A stretch of 64,000 nucleotides of DNA from Micrococcus cohnii (GCF_014205175.1 NZ_JACHNA010000001.1:1612001-1676000), one strand, 5' to 3'. Shown: positions 9,127-18,953, counted from the first letter of the stretch. Notes: generated by a model not told the origin, from the letters alone. Translations and numbers: made by a program.

Positions 9127-11547
9127 ATGCGCGGTCAGGTCAGCGGAATCCTCTCCACCTACGGCAATGTGGACCGGGAGCTCATCATCCCCGTCTACCA
9201 GCGCAACTACGACTGGAAGTCGAAACACTGCGCCCAGCTGCTCGACGACCTCGCCGCACTCATCCGTGAGGACCGCGGCGCCCATTTCTTCGGTTCAGTC
9301 GTGGGGGACCCCGAGTCCACGTTCCGTTGGGTGGTGATCGATGGGCAGCAGCGCCTCACCACCGTCAGTCTGCTTATGCTCGCGCTGGTGCGCCTCCTCG
9401 AGGAGGGAACGCTCCAGAGCACGGAAGAGGGACTGGCGGAGAAGATCCGCCGCAACTATCTGGTGCGGGACAACGAGACGTCCGCCCCGCGGTTCCGCCT
9501 TAAGCCGGTGAAACACGACGCCGATGCGTACCGCCGGCTCTTCAACCCCGCGCGCGAACCGCTGGAGTCGTCCAGGATCACCAAGAACTACCGCTACTTC
9601 CTTGAGCATCTCCCCCTCATAGGCCTGGACGGCGACCAGATCTGGAAAGCCGTGCAGGGTCTGGAAGTCATGATTCTGGATCTGGAGAAGCAGGACGACG
9701 CGCAGCGGATCTTTGAATCTCTGAACTCGACGGGGCTTGCGCTGAGCGAGGCGGACAAGGTGCGCAATCTCGTGCTGATGGGGCTGCCGAGCACGATGCA
9801 AGAGCAGGTCTACAGCGACTACTGGAACCGCATCGAGGAGAACGTCGCCTATGACACCTCCGTGTTCCTCCGGTGGTTCCTCGTCACCAAGACGGGCAAG
9901 ACGCCAAAGATCTCTGATGTGTACGAGGCTTTCAAGCACTACGCGCAGTCCGTCGGCACGACAGGCGCACAGCTGCTGGAACCGGTCCGCGCGTACTCGG
10001 GGTACTACCGGCAGCTTCGTGATGCGTCGACCCACCATCCCCACGTGGACCGTCGGCTGCGGCGCCTGAACCTGATGAATCGCGAGGTGGTGCTCCCCCT
10101 GCTGATGCCGATGGTCGAGGAGCTGCACGGTGGCACGATCAGTCCCGATGACTTCGCGGACGCGCTGCGGGTGTTGGAGTCCTACCTGTTCCGCCGGCTG
10201 GCGGTGGGGCGGGCGTCGAACGCACTGAACAGCATCTTCGCGACGCTGCATCGAGAGGTCTCACGTATTCGCACAGCGGACACCCGCTTCACCGACGCGC
10301 TGGTCTACTCTCTGCGTCGCCGCAGTGGATCGGGTGAGTTCCCGCTCGATGACGACTTCATCGCGGGGTTCACGACGGCCAACCTATACCGGCTTCCTGC
10401 GACGGACCGCCGCTACCTCTTCGAGAGCCTGGAGAACGGCAACTCGCATGACACGCGCGATATCGCCGGTGGCCTGGCCGCGGGCGATCTCACCGTCGAA
10501 CACGTGATGCCGCAGACGCTCACCGCTGAGTGGCGCCGAGAACTAGGAGAGAAAACCGAACGGATCCACGCCCAGTGGCTGCACCGCATCGGCAACCTCA
10601 CGGTCACCGGGTACAACTCGACGTACTCCAATGCATCGTTCACGGTCAAGAAGACCATCGACGACGGATTCGATTCTTCTCCCTTTCGCCTCAACAAGGA
10701 GATGAAGGAGCACGTCCGATGGGATGAGGCCGCCCTGGAGGAACGAACGCGCCGGCTGGTGGATCTTGCCCTGACCATTTGGCCTCTGCCGTCCACGGAC
10801 TTCGAGCCGCCCCGCCCACAGCTGCCCGTGGAGCCGATGGGAACGGAAGCCGATTTCACGGGCCGGTACATCGTGGCCTATGAGTTCCAGGGGCGCCGTC
10901 ATGTGGTGGCCACGTGGCGGAACTTCGCGGTGCTCCTGCTGCGTGATCTGGTGGAGATCGACCGGCCGCGAGTGCTGGCCGTAGCAGAGCAGGTCGATGC
11001 CTACCGGGTGGAAGGGCAGCCGGTCCCGCCGGAGAAGGAGAAGAACTTCGTCGAGATTGAGCCTGGCCTCCGCTGGGATCTGGCCAGCAGCACCATGACC
11101 AAGGTGAATGCCCTGCGGCGCATGTTCGAGGCTGTGGGGGCAGACCCGGACGAGGTCATGATCACGCTGCGGCCCACCGAGGACGAAGCGAGCACCGAGG
11201 CCGCGGTGGCCGAGCCTGTGGCAGACGAGTTTGCGACTGTCATGAAGTTCCTGCCTCTTCTGGAGGAGGCCGCGGGTTCCAGCAGCACTGATCCGGGCGT
11301 CGCTCAGCTGGCGGAGGAGTTCGAGGCCGCCATGGAACCGTTCGTGGTCGAGGCCCCGGCCACAGCGTTGGGTATGGCACCGGCCAAGTTCGCGGCCGAC
11401 ACCGAACGCGTCGCCACAGCCACGCCGGAGCAGGCTGCCGCGCTGATCAGCGGTGTCATCGTGACCAAGCGTCAGCTCGACCCGGACGCGGTGCGGGATG
11501 CTGTGGCCGACGGATCCATGGCGTCATTCGTCCGACGACTCGCCTGA
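9127..11547 (+). CDS. DUF262-DUF1524 protein, GmrSD-like type IV restriction nuclease
   Basis: 806 residues. The N-terminal DUF262 domain (GmrS-like, ParB/sulfiredoxin-type NTPase) includes IPVYQRNYDW at about 21-30 and the signature DGQQRLTT at 72-79. The DUF1524 domain (GmrD-like, HNH/His-Me nuclease) has VEHVMPQ with His at 459, then HRIGNLTVTGYNS from about 486. Fused DUF262-DUF1524 proteins include GmrSD, which cuts modified phage DNA, and SspE. A further 250-residue C-terminal region follows the nuclease; it is rich in Ala and Glu and I could not identify it. The ATG at 9127 follows a TAGAGT box so closely that the message looks leaderless. The gene converges on the type I restriction operon, which fits a defence island. 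Confidence 0.88.
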   Translation: MRGQVSGILSTYGNVDRELIIPVYQRNYDWKSKHCAQLLDDLAALIREDRGAHFFGSVVGDPESTFRWVVIDGQQRLTTVSLLMLALVRLLEEGTLQSTEEGLAEKIRRNYLVRDNETSAPRFRLKPVKHDADAYRRLFNPAREPLESSRITKNYRYFLEHLPLIGLDGDQIWKAVQGLEVMILDLEKQDDAQRIFESLNSTGLALSEADKVRNLVLMGLPSTMQEQVYSDYWNRIEENVAYDTSVFLRWFLVTKTGKTPKISDVYEAFKHYAQSVGTTGAQLLEPVRAYSGYYRQLRDASTHHPHVDRRLRRLNLMNREVVLPLLMPMVEELHGGTISPDDFADALRVLESYLFRRLAVGRASNALNSIFATLHREVSRIRTADTRFTDALVYSLRRRSGSGEFPLDDDFIAGFTTANLYRLPATDRRYLFESLENGNSHDTRDIAGGLAAGDLTVEHVMPQTLTAEWRRELGEKTERIHAQWLHRIGNLTVTGYNSTYSNASFTVKKTIDDGFDSSPFRLNKEMKEHVRWDEAALEERTRRLVDLALTIWPLPSTDFEPPRPQLPVEPMGTEADFTGRYIVAYEFQGRRHVVATWRNFAVLLLRDLVEIDRPRVLAVAEQVDAYRVEGQPVPPEKEKNFVEIEPGLRWDLASSTMTKVNALRRMFEAVGADPDEVMITLRPTEDEASTEAAVAEPVADEFATVMKFLPLLEEAAGSSSTDPGVAQLAEEFEAAMEPFVVEAPATALGMAPAKFAADTERVATATPEQAAALISGVIVTKRQLDPDAVRDAVADGSMASFVRRLA

Positions 11548-11635
11548 CCCCGCGGCCAGTGCCGGACGGACGAAGCGAGGCCAGATGAGGACGGTGGTCA
11601 TGCCGGTGGTCCTGTCATGAGCCGCTCCTCGCTGC

Positions 11636-12112
11636 TCACCCCAGCGACAGCGCCCCGGACCGGATGCGGTCCAGCAGCGCCACCTGCGCGGCGGGCGTGT
11701 ACTTCACGCTCACGAAGGTCTCCCCGTCGCACTCGCCCTCGTACCCGACGATCCCGACTGCTGCTCCCTCGTCCGTTGGCTCCCAGCCCCGCTCGCCCTT
11801 GCGGATCAGCCCAGCTGCGGTGAGCGCCTTGTTGAGCTTGACCGCGGACAGTTTCAGACCGTTCGGCAGCTCACCACTGTCGTCCCAGGCCGCGATCATG
11901 GCCCGGGCTACGACGGCATCTGCCGACTTCGGGGCAGAGTCCTTCGGGATACTCGGCGCGGCCACCGGTTCCGGGGTGGAGATCGGCTCGGCCGCCACGA
12001 CCTCCACCGGAGCTGCGACCTGCCCGTCGTCGTTCACCGCGGGCTGCCCTGCCGGGGCGTCCTTCACGGCCATCCGGCGGACCATGGTGAGCTGCTGCGA
12101 GGTGGCGTCCAT
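11636..12112 (-). CDS. Uncharacterised protein downstream of hsdR, winged-helix-like C-terminus
   Basis: 158 residues from the ATG at 12112, chosen because AAGGAAG lies about 9 bases upstream. A GTG at 12145 would add 11 residues but has no such site. The first 75 residues are Ala/Pro/Val-rich and probably disordered. The last 90 residues (GLKLSAVKLNKALTAAGL, then ERGWEPTDEGAAVGIVGYEG) look like the small winged-helix tail seen in phage antirepressor-type proteins. That similarity is a judgement from pattern, not an identification. It lies 93 bp after hsdR on the same strand and is probably the last gene of the hsd operon. Function unknown. Confidence 0.65.
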   Translation of the reverse strand: MDATSQQLTMVRRMAVKDAPAGQPAVNDDGQVAAPVEVVAAEPISTPEPVAAPSIPKDSAPKSADAVVARAMIAAWDDSGELPNGLKLSAVKLNKALTAAGLIRKGERGWEPTDEGAAVGIVGYEGECDGETFVSVKYTPAAQVALLDRIRSGALSLG

Positions 12113-12205
12113 GGCTCCCGCTTCCTTGGTGACCGGATACGACACGGTGCCGTATGACTGCGGTCACCACCCTAGTGAGTGGTCGCGACGTTCACCGAAC
12201 AAGGA

Positions 12206-15200
12206 TCACCGGTGCTGACTGCGCTCGGCGCGAGCCGACACAACGCGCTTGAACGACGCCCCTTCCCCCTCGTACTGCACGTCTCCGGGTCCTCCGGCAT
12301 AGTCCACCGGCCCCGTCCCTTCGCCCCGCACCTTCCAGTACAGGTACTCCCCGATGGCAGCGACGATCATCTTGGACGGGTCTCCGCCTCTGCCCACGAT
12401 GTCCGTCATCTTCGCGAAGGCATCCTCGTTCGCGTACACGGCGCCCATCGCCGACCGCTCCAGGTTCGGGCTCGCCAGAAACTGCTCCAGCGAGTTCGCT
12501 CCGGCCTGCCCCAGCAGCTTCTCGTCCTCCATGAGCGGCGCCACGAGAGCACTGACCCACGCCTCCTGCTGGGACGGGGAGGCATCCACTCCTTCGCCGG
12601 CGAAGATCTCGTTGATCTTCTCGATGACCTCCTCGAGCGGACCGCGCTGCTTCTCGCGCACCTGCCCGCCTCCCACGCCGGTGGTCCCCTTCAGCGCGGG
12701 ACCACCGGTCAACTTGATATCCCCCGAGGACGTCTTCTTCTGCCGGATGCTCACCAACTGCACATCGCTCAGGTCGATCAGTTCCTCACCGCCGGGCTGA
12801 TCGCCCATGAGCTGCACCAGGTGCCGCAGGAACAGCGCCCGCTTGTAATGCTCGGTGTCCCCGAACTCGTAGATCTGGGAGAGGAAGTCGTAGAGGCTAA
12901 CGAAGGACCGCATGTCCTTGCGCATCAGCACGAGCTCGTTCACGCGCGTCTCGTCCTGGTTCATCCGCGCATGCGCCAGTTCCTTGCGGAACCGGTGTGC
13001 CACGGGCTCCAGCGCGGCCTGCAGGCCCTCCTGCCCGCTCCCCGGCGTCCACGCCACCCACACCTCGGCGAACGCGTCGACCTCGTCCCCGTCGTACACG
13101 CCCGCGGCGTCGAGTTTCGTCCCCAGGTCATGGATCAGGTTCGGGTCCGTCACCGTCTCCAGCTTCGCGCCGGCGTAGTACGGCTCGAAGGCGGCCTGGA
13201 TGTCGTCTTCAGAGTTCACGAAGTCCAGCACGTAGGTGGTGTCCTTGCCGGGCGCCGCACGGTTCAGTCGGGAGAGCGTCTGCACGGCGAGAACGCCGGA
13301 GAGCTTCTTGTCCACGTAGAGGGCGCAGAGCTTGGGCTGGTCGAAGCCGGTCTGGTACTTGTTGGCCACGATCATCACCTGGTAGCCGTCCTCGTCGAAG
13401 GCCTTGGCCAGGTCCCCGGTCACGGACGGGTTCATGGACCGTTCGGTGACCTTCTCGAGCTCGAACTCGTCGTCGGTGACCTCGCCGGAGAAGGCCACCA
13501 GCGTGCCCACGTCCGTGTACCCCATGTCCTGGATGTACTGGTCCATCTGGCGCTTGTACCGGACGGCGGCGGCGCGGGAGTCGGTGACCACCATGGCCTT
13601 GGCCTGCCCGTCGAGCAGTCCGGCCACGTTGGCGCGGAAGTGCTCCACGATGATCTTGACCTTCTGGGCGATGTTCGTCGGGTGCAGCTTGACCCACCGC
13701 ATGAGTTTCTTGCTCGCCTCGGTCTGGTCCACTTCGGTGGTCGGCTTCCCGACGACGGCCCGGTCGCCTTCCGGGCGGAACTCGCCCTGCTGTCCGGCCA
13801 AGGCCAGTTTGAAGGCGGTGTCGTAGTTGGTGAAGTTCTTCAGCACGTCGAGGATGAACTCCTCCTCGATGGCCTGCTGCATGGTGTACCGGTGGAAGGA
13901 GGAGGGGATCTCCTGGCCGTTCTCGTCGTATTCGCCGGAGGGGCGGCCGAACATCTGCAGGGTCTTGTCCTTCGGGGTGGCGGTGAAGGCGAAGAAGCTG
14001 ATGTTCTGCGGGCGTCCGGTGGCGGCGACCTCGGCGGCGAGGATGGACTCGGTGTCCGCCTCTCCGCCGTCGTCGAAGTCGGCCTGCTCGTCCGGGGTGA
14101 GCACGCGCTTGAGCTTGGCTGCGGCGGAGCCGGTCTGGGAGGAGTGCGCCTCGTCCGCGATCACCGCGTAGGTGCGGCCGGCGAGTGTGGAGTCACCTTT
14201 GAGGAGTTCGAGCACGGCGGGGAAGGTCTGCAGCGTCACCACGATGATCCGGTTGCCCTGCAGCAGCGTCTGCTTCACCAGGGCGGACTTGCTGGTGGCC
14301 TCGCCGCCGAGGTTCTTGCGGTCCACGGCCACCACGGTGCCGGAGGTCCGTTCGATCTGCCGGACGGCCTCCTGGAGCTGATCGTCCAGCACGGTGCGGT
14401 CGGTGACCACGATGACCGAGTCGAACACCCGCTGCTCGTCCGCCCCGTAGGTGGAGAGCAGACGGTGGGCGGTCCAAGCGATGGTGTTGGTCTTGCCGGA
14501 GCCCGCGGAGTGTTCGATCAGGTAGGACTTGCCGGCGCCCTCCTCGCGGACGGCGGCGAGCATGTGCGTGACGGCCTCCCACTGGTGGAAGCGCGGGAAG
14601 ATCAGCGTGGACTTCCGGCGCGCGCGGCCGTGCTCGTCCTCCACGGTCTCCTTCTTGAGGAAGACAAACTTCTGGAGGATCTCGAGCCAGGTGTCCCGCT
14701 GGAGAATCCGTTCCCACAGGTAGGCGGTGGAGGACCCGCCGTTCGGGTTGGGCGGGTTGCCGGCGTGGCCGTCGTCGCCCTGGTTGAAGGGCAGGAAGAC
14801 GGTGTCCTTCCCGGCCAGCTTGGTGGTCATCCAGACCTCGCGGTTGGAGACGGCGAAGTGGACCACGGCGCGGGTGCCGAACCCGAACAGCGGCGTGGCC
14901 ATGGGGTTGCGCTCGCGGTACTGCTTCTTCGCGTGGCCGATGGACTGGGTGGAGTCGGTCTTCAGCTCGATCGTGGCCACGGGCAGGCCGTTGACGAACA
15001 GCACCAGGTCCACGGACTCGTTAGTGGCCGGGTTGAAGTGCACCTGTCGCATCACGCGCAGCCGCATGCGCTCGTAGGAGGCGACGGCAGCCGGGTTCAG
15101 GTTCGTGGCCGGCCGCGGTTCGGCCATGCGCAGGGTGGCGGAGGTGCCGACCTTGAAGCCCTTGCGGAGCACGTTGAGGGTGCCGCCGACGCCGGTGTCC

Positions 15201-15457
15201 TGCGGCTTGTTCAGCACGTCGATCAGGCGGGTGGTGATCTGGTCCCGCTGCGCCTGCTGCACGGAGGCCGGGGCATCGGCTTTCACGATGCGCCCGTAGT
15301 CCTCCGGCTGGTTCTCGGACAGCCAGGCGTGGACGTCCTCGGGAACGATCGCGTTCTTGCGGTCGTAACCGTCATCGTTGGGCGAGTAGAGCCAGCCGTG
15401 CTGCTCGAGGTATTCGCAGATGTAGGTCTCGAGTTCGCTCTCGTTGTGGATGGCCAT
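12206..15457 (-). CDS. hsdR: Type I restriction enzyme, R (motor/endonuclease) subunit
   Basis: 1083 residues. It translocates and cleaves unmethylated DNA in complex with HsdM and HsdS. The N-terminal PD-(D/E)xK nuclease is visible as SVDLVLF with Asp150, then ATIELKT with Glu164 and Lys166. The superfamily 2 helicase follows: Walker A AGSGKT at about 318-323, DEAH at 435-438, and later the QTGFDQPKLCALYVDK and LSRLNRA motifs. The C-terminal part has the usual HsdM/S-binding helical region. The ATG start at 15457 lies 13 bp after hsdS. No frameshift or missing catalytic residue is visible, so the enzyme is probably active. Confidence 0.95.
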   Translation of the reverse strand: MAIHNESELETYICEYLEQHGWLYSPNDDGYDRKNAIVPEDVHAWLSENQPEDYGRIVKADAPASVQQAQRDQITTRLIDVLNKPQDTGVGGTLNVLRKGFKVGTSATLRMAEPRPATNLNPAAVASYERMRLRVMRQVHFNPATNESVDLVLFVNGLPVATIELKTDSTQSIGHAKKQYRERNPMATPLFGFGTRAVVHFAVSNREVWMTTKLAGKDTVFLPFNQGDDGHAGNPPNPNGGSSTAYLWERILQRDTWLEILQKFVFLKKETVEDEHGRARRKSTLIFPRFHQWEAVTHMLAAVREEGAGKSYLIEHSAGSGKTNTIAWTAHRLLSTYGADEQRVFDSVIVVTDRTVLDDQLQEAVRQIERTSGTVVAVDRKNLGGEATSKSALVKQTLLQGNRIIVVTLQTFPAVLELLKGDSTLAGRTYAVIADEAHSSQTGSAAAKLKRVLTPDEQADFDDGGEADTESILAAEVAATGRPQNISFFAFTATPKDKTLQMFGRPSGEYDENGQEIPSSFHRYTMQQAIEEEFILDVLKNFTNYDTAFKLALAGQQGEFRPEGDRAVVGKPTTEVDQTEASKKLMRWVKLHPTNIAQKVKIIVEHFRANVAGLLDGQAKAMVVTDSRAAAVRYKRQMDQYIQDMGYTDVGTLVAFSGEVTDDEFELEKVTERSMNPSVTGDLAKAFDEDGYQVMIVANKYQTGFDQPKLCALYVDKKLSGVLAVQTLSRLNRAAPGKDTTYVLDFVNSEDDIQAAFEPYYAGAKLETVTDPNLIHDLGTKLDAAGVYDGDEVDAFAEVWVAWTPGSGQEGLQAALEPVAHRFRKELAHARMNQDETRVNELVLMRKDMRSFVSLYDFLSQIYEFGDTEHYKRALFLRHLVQLMGDQPGGEELIDLSDVQLVSIRQKKTSSGDIKLTGGPALKGTTGVGGGQVREKQRGPLEEVIEKINEIFAGEGVDASPSQQEAWVSALVAPLMEDEKLLGQAGANSLEQFLASPNLERSAMGAVYANEDAFAKMTDIVGRGGDPSKMIVAAIGEYLYWKVRGEGTGPVDYAGGPGDVQYEGEGASFKRVVSARAERSQHR

Positions 15458-15470
15458 GTGCTGTCAGTCC

Positions 15471-16745
15471 TTAAGTGGGGATCTCGATCTGGCCGGTGAC
15501 GGCGGCGGTGATGAGCGCGGCCCGGCGCTCCTGGGCAAGGTCGATGAACCGCTCCGCCTTGGCGATCAGGGTGTCGATCTTGGCGGTCTCGCGGTCGAGG
15601 TGGTCAGCGATCTCGCGCTGTTCGTCGAGTGGCGGGACAGGGAAAACGGTGCCTCGAAACTCCTTCTCGTTGAGGGACGGCACGGCTCCAGGTTGAACGA
15701 GACGCTCCAGAAGAAGTCCTTCCAACATGTACGCCGCGTAGCGGGGATGGAGAAGTGACTTCGGGCTCAGCGCGAGCATGTTGTTGTCGATACAGCTTGG
15801 TCGTGTAGCCACGCGAATCCGCCCTAGAAGAAGGGCAGCACCAATCTTTGCCATGACGAGAGTTCCCGATGGGAGAACTTTCGCCCTCAGTTTGTCTGCC
15901 GTCTCGCGACTGATCGTGTCCTCCGGCTCTCCCAGCCGCCCGTAGGAGTCCGCCCTACCGAGGTCACGGACTTTATAGAACGCAAGTTCCTCGTCGGTCA
16001 CCCCCTGAAGCTCGGGCGGGAAACCGGCGCCAGAAGTCAGGTCGAACAGACGCCTCACGTGCATCCGCGGCCAATGGCTCGGGGCAGATTCGAGCCACGG
16101 CTCACTACTGGCAGCCGAAGCAGGCCTCACGCCCAAGAAACCTGTTCTCGCCAGAACTGCTGCTCTCCTTCGAGTACGAAGCGCATCGGACAACTGGCGC
16201 TGTTTCTCGATCAGGGCATCGATCGTGGCGGTCTCACGGTCGAGGTAGTCGGCGATGCGCCGTTGCGTGTCTGGTGGCGCCAGCGGCAAATCAATCTTGG
16301 CGAAATCACCATAACGGATCGACTGTCCGTCTCTAAGCTGGTCGACTGAAACCTGGAGTGCCTGGATATAACGCTCAGACTTGAGGAGCCATCGAAAGAA
16401 GCGAGGCTCTGCAAGCGGGGTCGGGGTCAGCACCGTGTAGGCAGCGCTGACTTTGCCACGGTGCTGGCTGAATTCAACGCCGCCTTGGAAAGAGCGCAGG
16501 TGGATCACGAAGTCCCCGGGCTCAACATGCTTCATGTTGTCGGAACCCACTAGATTCAGCACCACACGACTGCCCGTGATCTCCATATACTCGGACTGGG
16601 GTATGACTCCGTACTTCTGAGACGGCGTCAGATGCACATCATCGGGTCGAGACTTCTCTGACCGAAGAGAGAACAAGGACTTCGCAGGGACAGCTGCCCA
16701 GCCGCTCGGCAATGCCGGCAGCCAGTCATCGCGCTCGATGCTCAT
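15471..16745 (-). CDS. hsdS: Type I restriction-modification specificity subunit
   Basis: 424 residues. Recognises the bipartite DNA target for the HsdM/HsdR complex. Two target-recognition domains are visible, at about 1-150 and 200-370. Each is followed by a conserved coiled-coil spacer with the repeated pattern YLDRETATIDALIEK (first) and HLDRETAKIDTLIAK (second). The gene has visibly lower GC and more AT-ending codons than hsdM and hsdR, especially in the recognition domains, as is usual for exchangeable hsdS cassettes. Its ATG overlaps the hsdM stop by four bases. The target sequence cannot be predicted here. Confidence 0.94.
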   Translation of the reverse strand: MSIERDDWLPALPSGWAAVPAKSLFSLRSEKSRPDDVHLTPSQKYGVIPQSEYMEITGSRVVLNLVGSDNMKHVEPGDFVIHLRSFQGGVEFSQHRGKVSAAYTVLTPTPLAEPRFFRWLLKSERYIQALQVSVDQLRDGQSIRYGDFAKIDLPLAPPDTQRRIADYLDRETATIDALIEKQRQLSDALRTRRRAAVLARTGFLGVRPASAASSEPWLESAPSHWPRMHVRRLFDLTSGAGFPPELQGVTDEELAFYKVRDLGRADSYGRLGEPEDTISRETADKLRAKVLPSGTLVMAKIGAALLLGRIRVATRPSCIDNNMLALSPKSLLHPRYAAYMLEGLLLERLVQPGAVPSLNEKEFRGTVFPVPPLDEQREIADHLDRETAKIDTLIAKAERFIDLAQERRAALITAAVTGQIEIPT

Positions 16746-18715
16746 CCCTCCACCTCCTGCAACAGCTCGATGATCTCGGCGGTGAGCTGCTTGAGCTCGG
16801 CGTCGATCTCCTCGAGCGGGCGCGGCGGCACGTACTTATAGAACAGCCGGGTGAAGGGGATCTCGTAGCCGATCTTCGTCTTGGACTCGTCGATCCACGC
16901 GCCGGGCACGTGCGGGGCCACCTCGGCCTCGAAATACTCGTGGATATCTCGGCCGAAGGGCACCAGTTCGGTGTCGCGCAGCGAGGTGTCCGGCTCCGGC
17001 TCGCCCTTCTTGCTCTTCACCACCTCCGCCTCGGGGTCGTGCACGCCAATCGCCCCGGTCAAGGCCTTCACCAGAGGAGCACCGGCGGTCACGCCGTGCT
17101 CCTTCAACGCCTTCTTCAGGTCCAGCACGAAGGTGGGCTGGTGGTCCCAGACCCGGCCACGCAGGGAGGCGAGGGCGGTCTCGAGAGCCGAACGGCCGTC
17201 GTCGGGAAGCTTGCCCACCGGCTTGGTGGCGAGCGCCGACGTAATGGTGACGTCCTCCACCTCGAAGCGCAGCTGCAGCGGCCGCTCCACCGTGATCTCC
17301 CGGTAGCCGAAATCCTGCGCGGCGAGGACCTTGGAGAACTCGGCATTGCCCTCGGACTGGGCGTCGAAGTCACGGTAAATCTCCAGCACACGCTGGCGGT
17401 CCGCCGTGGACAGTTCCTTGTTCTTCGAACCCACGTTGCGGCGCAGCTTGGTGAAGAACGTGCGGGCGTCGATCAGCTGCACCCTGCCCCGCCGCTCCGC
17501 CGGCTTGTTGTTGTCCAACACCCACACGTAGGTGGCGATGCCGGTGTTGTAGAACATGTCCGTGGGCAGCGCGACGATCGCGTCCACCAGGTCCGACTCC
17601 AACAGCCAGCGGCGAATCTCCGACGGGCCCGAGCCCGCCCCGCCCGTGAACAGCGGGGAGCCGTTCAGAACGATGCCGGCCCGGCCACCACCCTCCGAGA
17701 CCGGGCGGAGCTTCGAGGCGACGAGCTGGAGAAACAGCATCTGCCCGTCGCTGATGGCCGGGGCACCGCCCGGGAAGCGGTTCGTGGCGCCACCGGCGGC
17801 GATCTCCTTCTCCACCGCGGTGCGGGAGGCCTTCCAGTCGCCGCCGTAGGGCGGGTTGGAGAGGACATAGTCGAAGCGCTCCGTCAGGTGTGCGTCGTTC
17901 TTGAGGGTGTCCCCGCGGGCGATGCCATCCGCGTCCTGCCCCTTGCCCAGCAGCTCGGACTTGCAGATCGCATACGACTGATCGTTGAGCTCCTGCCCGA
18001 ACAGGCGGACCTCCGCGTTCGGGTTCATGCGGCGCAGCCGCTCATCCAACAGGGACAGCATGCCGCCGGTGCCGGCCGTGGGGTCATAGACGGTGCGGAC
18101 CGGGTAGCCGGTGAGGACGTCGTCGTCGTTGGCCGTGAGCAGATCCACCAGAAGCTTCACCGCGTCGCGCGGGGTGAAGTGCTCGCCGGCGGTCTCATTG
18201 GAGGCGGCCGCGAAGCGGCGGATCAGGTCCTCGAAGAGGCTGCCCATCTCCGCGTTGGACACCGCCTCCGGGGAGAGGTCAATGGAGGCGAACTGCTGCA
18301 AGACCAGGAAGATACGGTCGTGCTCGTCCAGCTTGGCGACCGTCTTGTCGAACTCGTAATAGGTGAACAGGTCCGCCACGTTCTGGGAGAACCCGTCCAC
18401 ATAGGCCAGCAGGTTCGTGCGGAGCAGGTCCGGCTCCTGCAGGATGCGGTCCACGGTGAACGGGCTCAGGTTGTAGAACGTAAGGCCCGTGCGGGACTCC
18501 ACCAGGTTGGCGAGGACGAAGTCCGGATGGCCCTTGGCCGCCAGCTCCTGGAACAACTCCCGATGCGGGGCCATGACCGCTTCCAACCGGCGCAGGATGG
18601 TCAGCGGGAGCACAAGCGTGCCGTACTGGTTCGGCTTGAACACGCCCCGCAGCTGATCCGCGATCCCCCACACGAAGTTCGAGAGGTTCTGGGACGTGGG
18701 CGACGGAGCGGGCAT
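16742..18715 (-). CDS. hsdM: Type I restriction-modification DNA N6-adenine methyltransferase subunit
   Basis: 657 residues. Methylates adenine in the target site using S-adenosylmethionine. It has an N-terminal helical HsdM_N domain, the AdoMet motif DPTAGTGG at 211-218 and the catalytic NPPY at 287-290. The spacing is that of gamma-class adenine methyltransferases of type I systems. It is the first gene of the hsdM-hsdS-hsdR operon, with overlaps or gaps of a few bases. GAAAGG six bases before the ATG at 18715 is a plausible ribosome-binding site. Three palindromic sites upstream may control it. Confidence 0.95.
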   Translation of the reverse strand: MPAPSPTSQNLSNFVWGIADQLRGVFKPNQYGTLVLPLTILRRLEAVMAPHRELFQELAAKGHPDFVLANLVESRTGLTFYNLSPFTVDRILQEPDLLRTNLLAYVDGFSQNVADLFTYYEFDKTVAKLDEHDRIFLVLQQFASIDLSPEAVSNAEMGSLFEDLIRRFAAASNETAGEHFTPRDAVKLLVDLLTANDDDVLTGYPVRTVYDPTAGTGGMLSLLDERLRRMNPNAEVRLFGQELNDQSYAICKSELLGKGQDADGIARGDTLKNDAHLTERFDYVLSNPPYGGDWKASRTAVEKEIAAGGATNRFPGGAPAISDGQMLFLQLVASKLRPVSEGGGRAGIVLNGSPLFTGGAGSGPSEIRRWLLESDLVDAIVALPTDMFYNTGIATYVWVLDNNKPAERRGRVQLIDARTFFTKLRRNVGSKNKELSTADRQRVLEIYRDFDAQSEGNAEFSKVLAAQDFGYREITVERPLQLRFEVEDVTITSALATKPVGKLPDDGRSALETALASLRGRVWDHQPTFVLDLKKALKEHGVTAGAPLVKALTGAIGVHDPEAEVVKSKKGEPEPDTSLRDTELVPFGRDIHEYFEAEVAPHVPGAWIDESKTKIGYEIPFTRLFYKYVPPRPLEEIDAELKQLTAEIIELLQEVEG

Positions 18716-18832
18716 GAGGGCCTTTCGGAGGGGACGGGCACTTGCGCCCGAGTCTAAAGAACGGGCTGAGCCGATACCCAGCGGAGCCGATCATCCGCCG
18801 CGCGCGTCTTCCTGTCGCCGCGCGCACCGCCC

Positions 18833-18854
18833 TGTCCGAAGAGATCCTCGGATT
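18833..18854. promoter_or_regulatory. Operator-like palindrome 1 (hsd/hipB divergent region)
   Basis: Imperfect copy of the motif ATTCCGAA-N6-TTCGGAAT: arms TGTCCGAA and CTCGGATT, 12 of 16 positions conserved, with the same 6-bp spacer. Its centre is 60 bp from the centre of the next copy. Confidence 0.6.
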
Positions 18855-18892
18855 CGGCTTCGGGTGACCTCTCACCCGCCCCGCTCACCCGG

Positions 18893-18914
18893 ATTCCGAA
18901 CTTTCCTTCGGAAT
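18893..18914. promoter_or_regulatory. Operator-like palindrome 2 (hsd/hipB divergent region)
   Basis: Perfect inverted repeat ATTCCGAA-N6-TTCGGAAT with spacer CTTTCC. It is midway between hsdM, read leftward, and the XRE/HipB-like gene, read rightward. Confidence 0.72.
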
Positions 18915-18953
18915 GCTCGCGCTGGCATCGGCAGGCACCGCCGCCCTCACCTC

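Noticed and set aside
12179-15499. A very long open frame on the plus strand antisense to hsdR
   Set aside because: It mirrors hsdR codon for codon, which is expected in GC-rich DNA, has low-complexity composition, and has no recognisable domain. hsdR has all its motifs.
15471-16745. Phase-variable hsdS by inversion
   Set aside because: Only one hsdS gene is present, with no recombinase and no second set of recognition domains in inverted orientation nearby.
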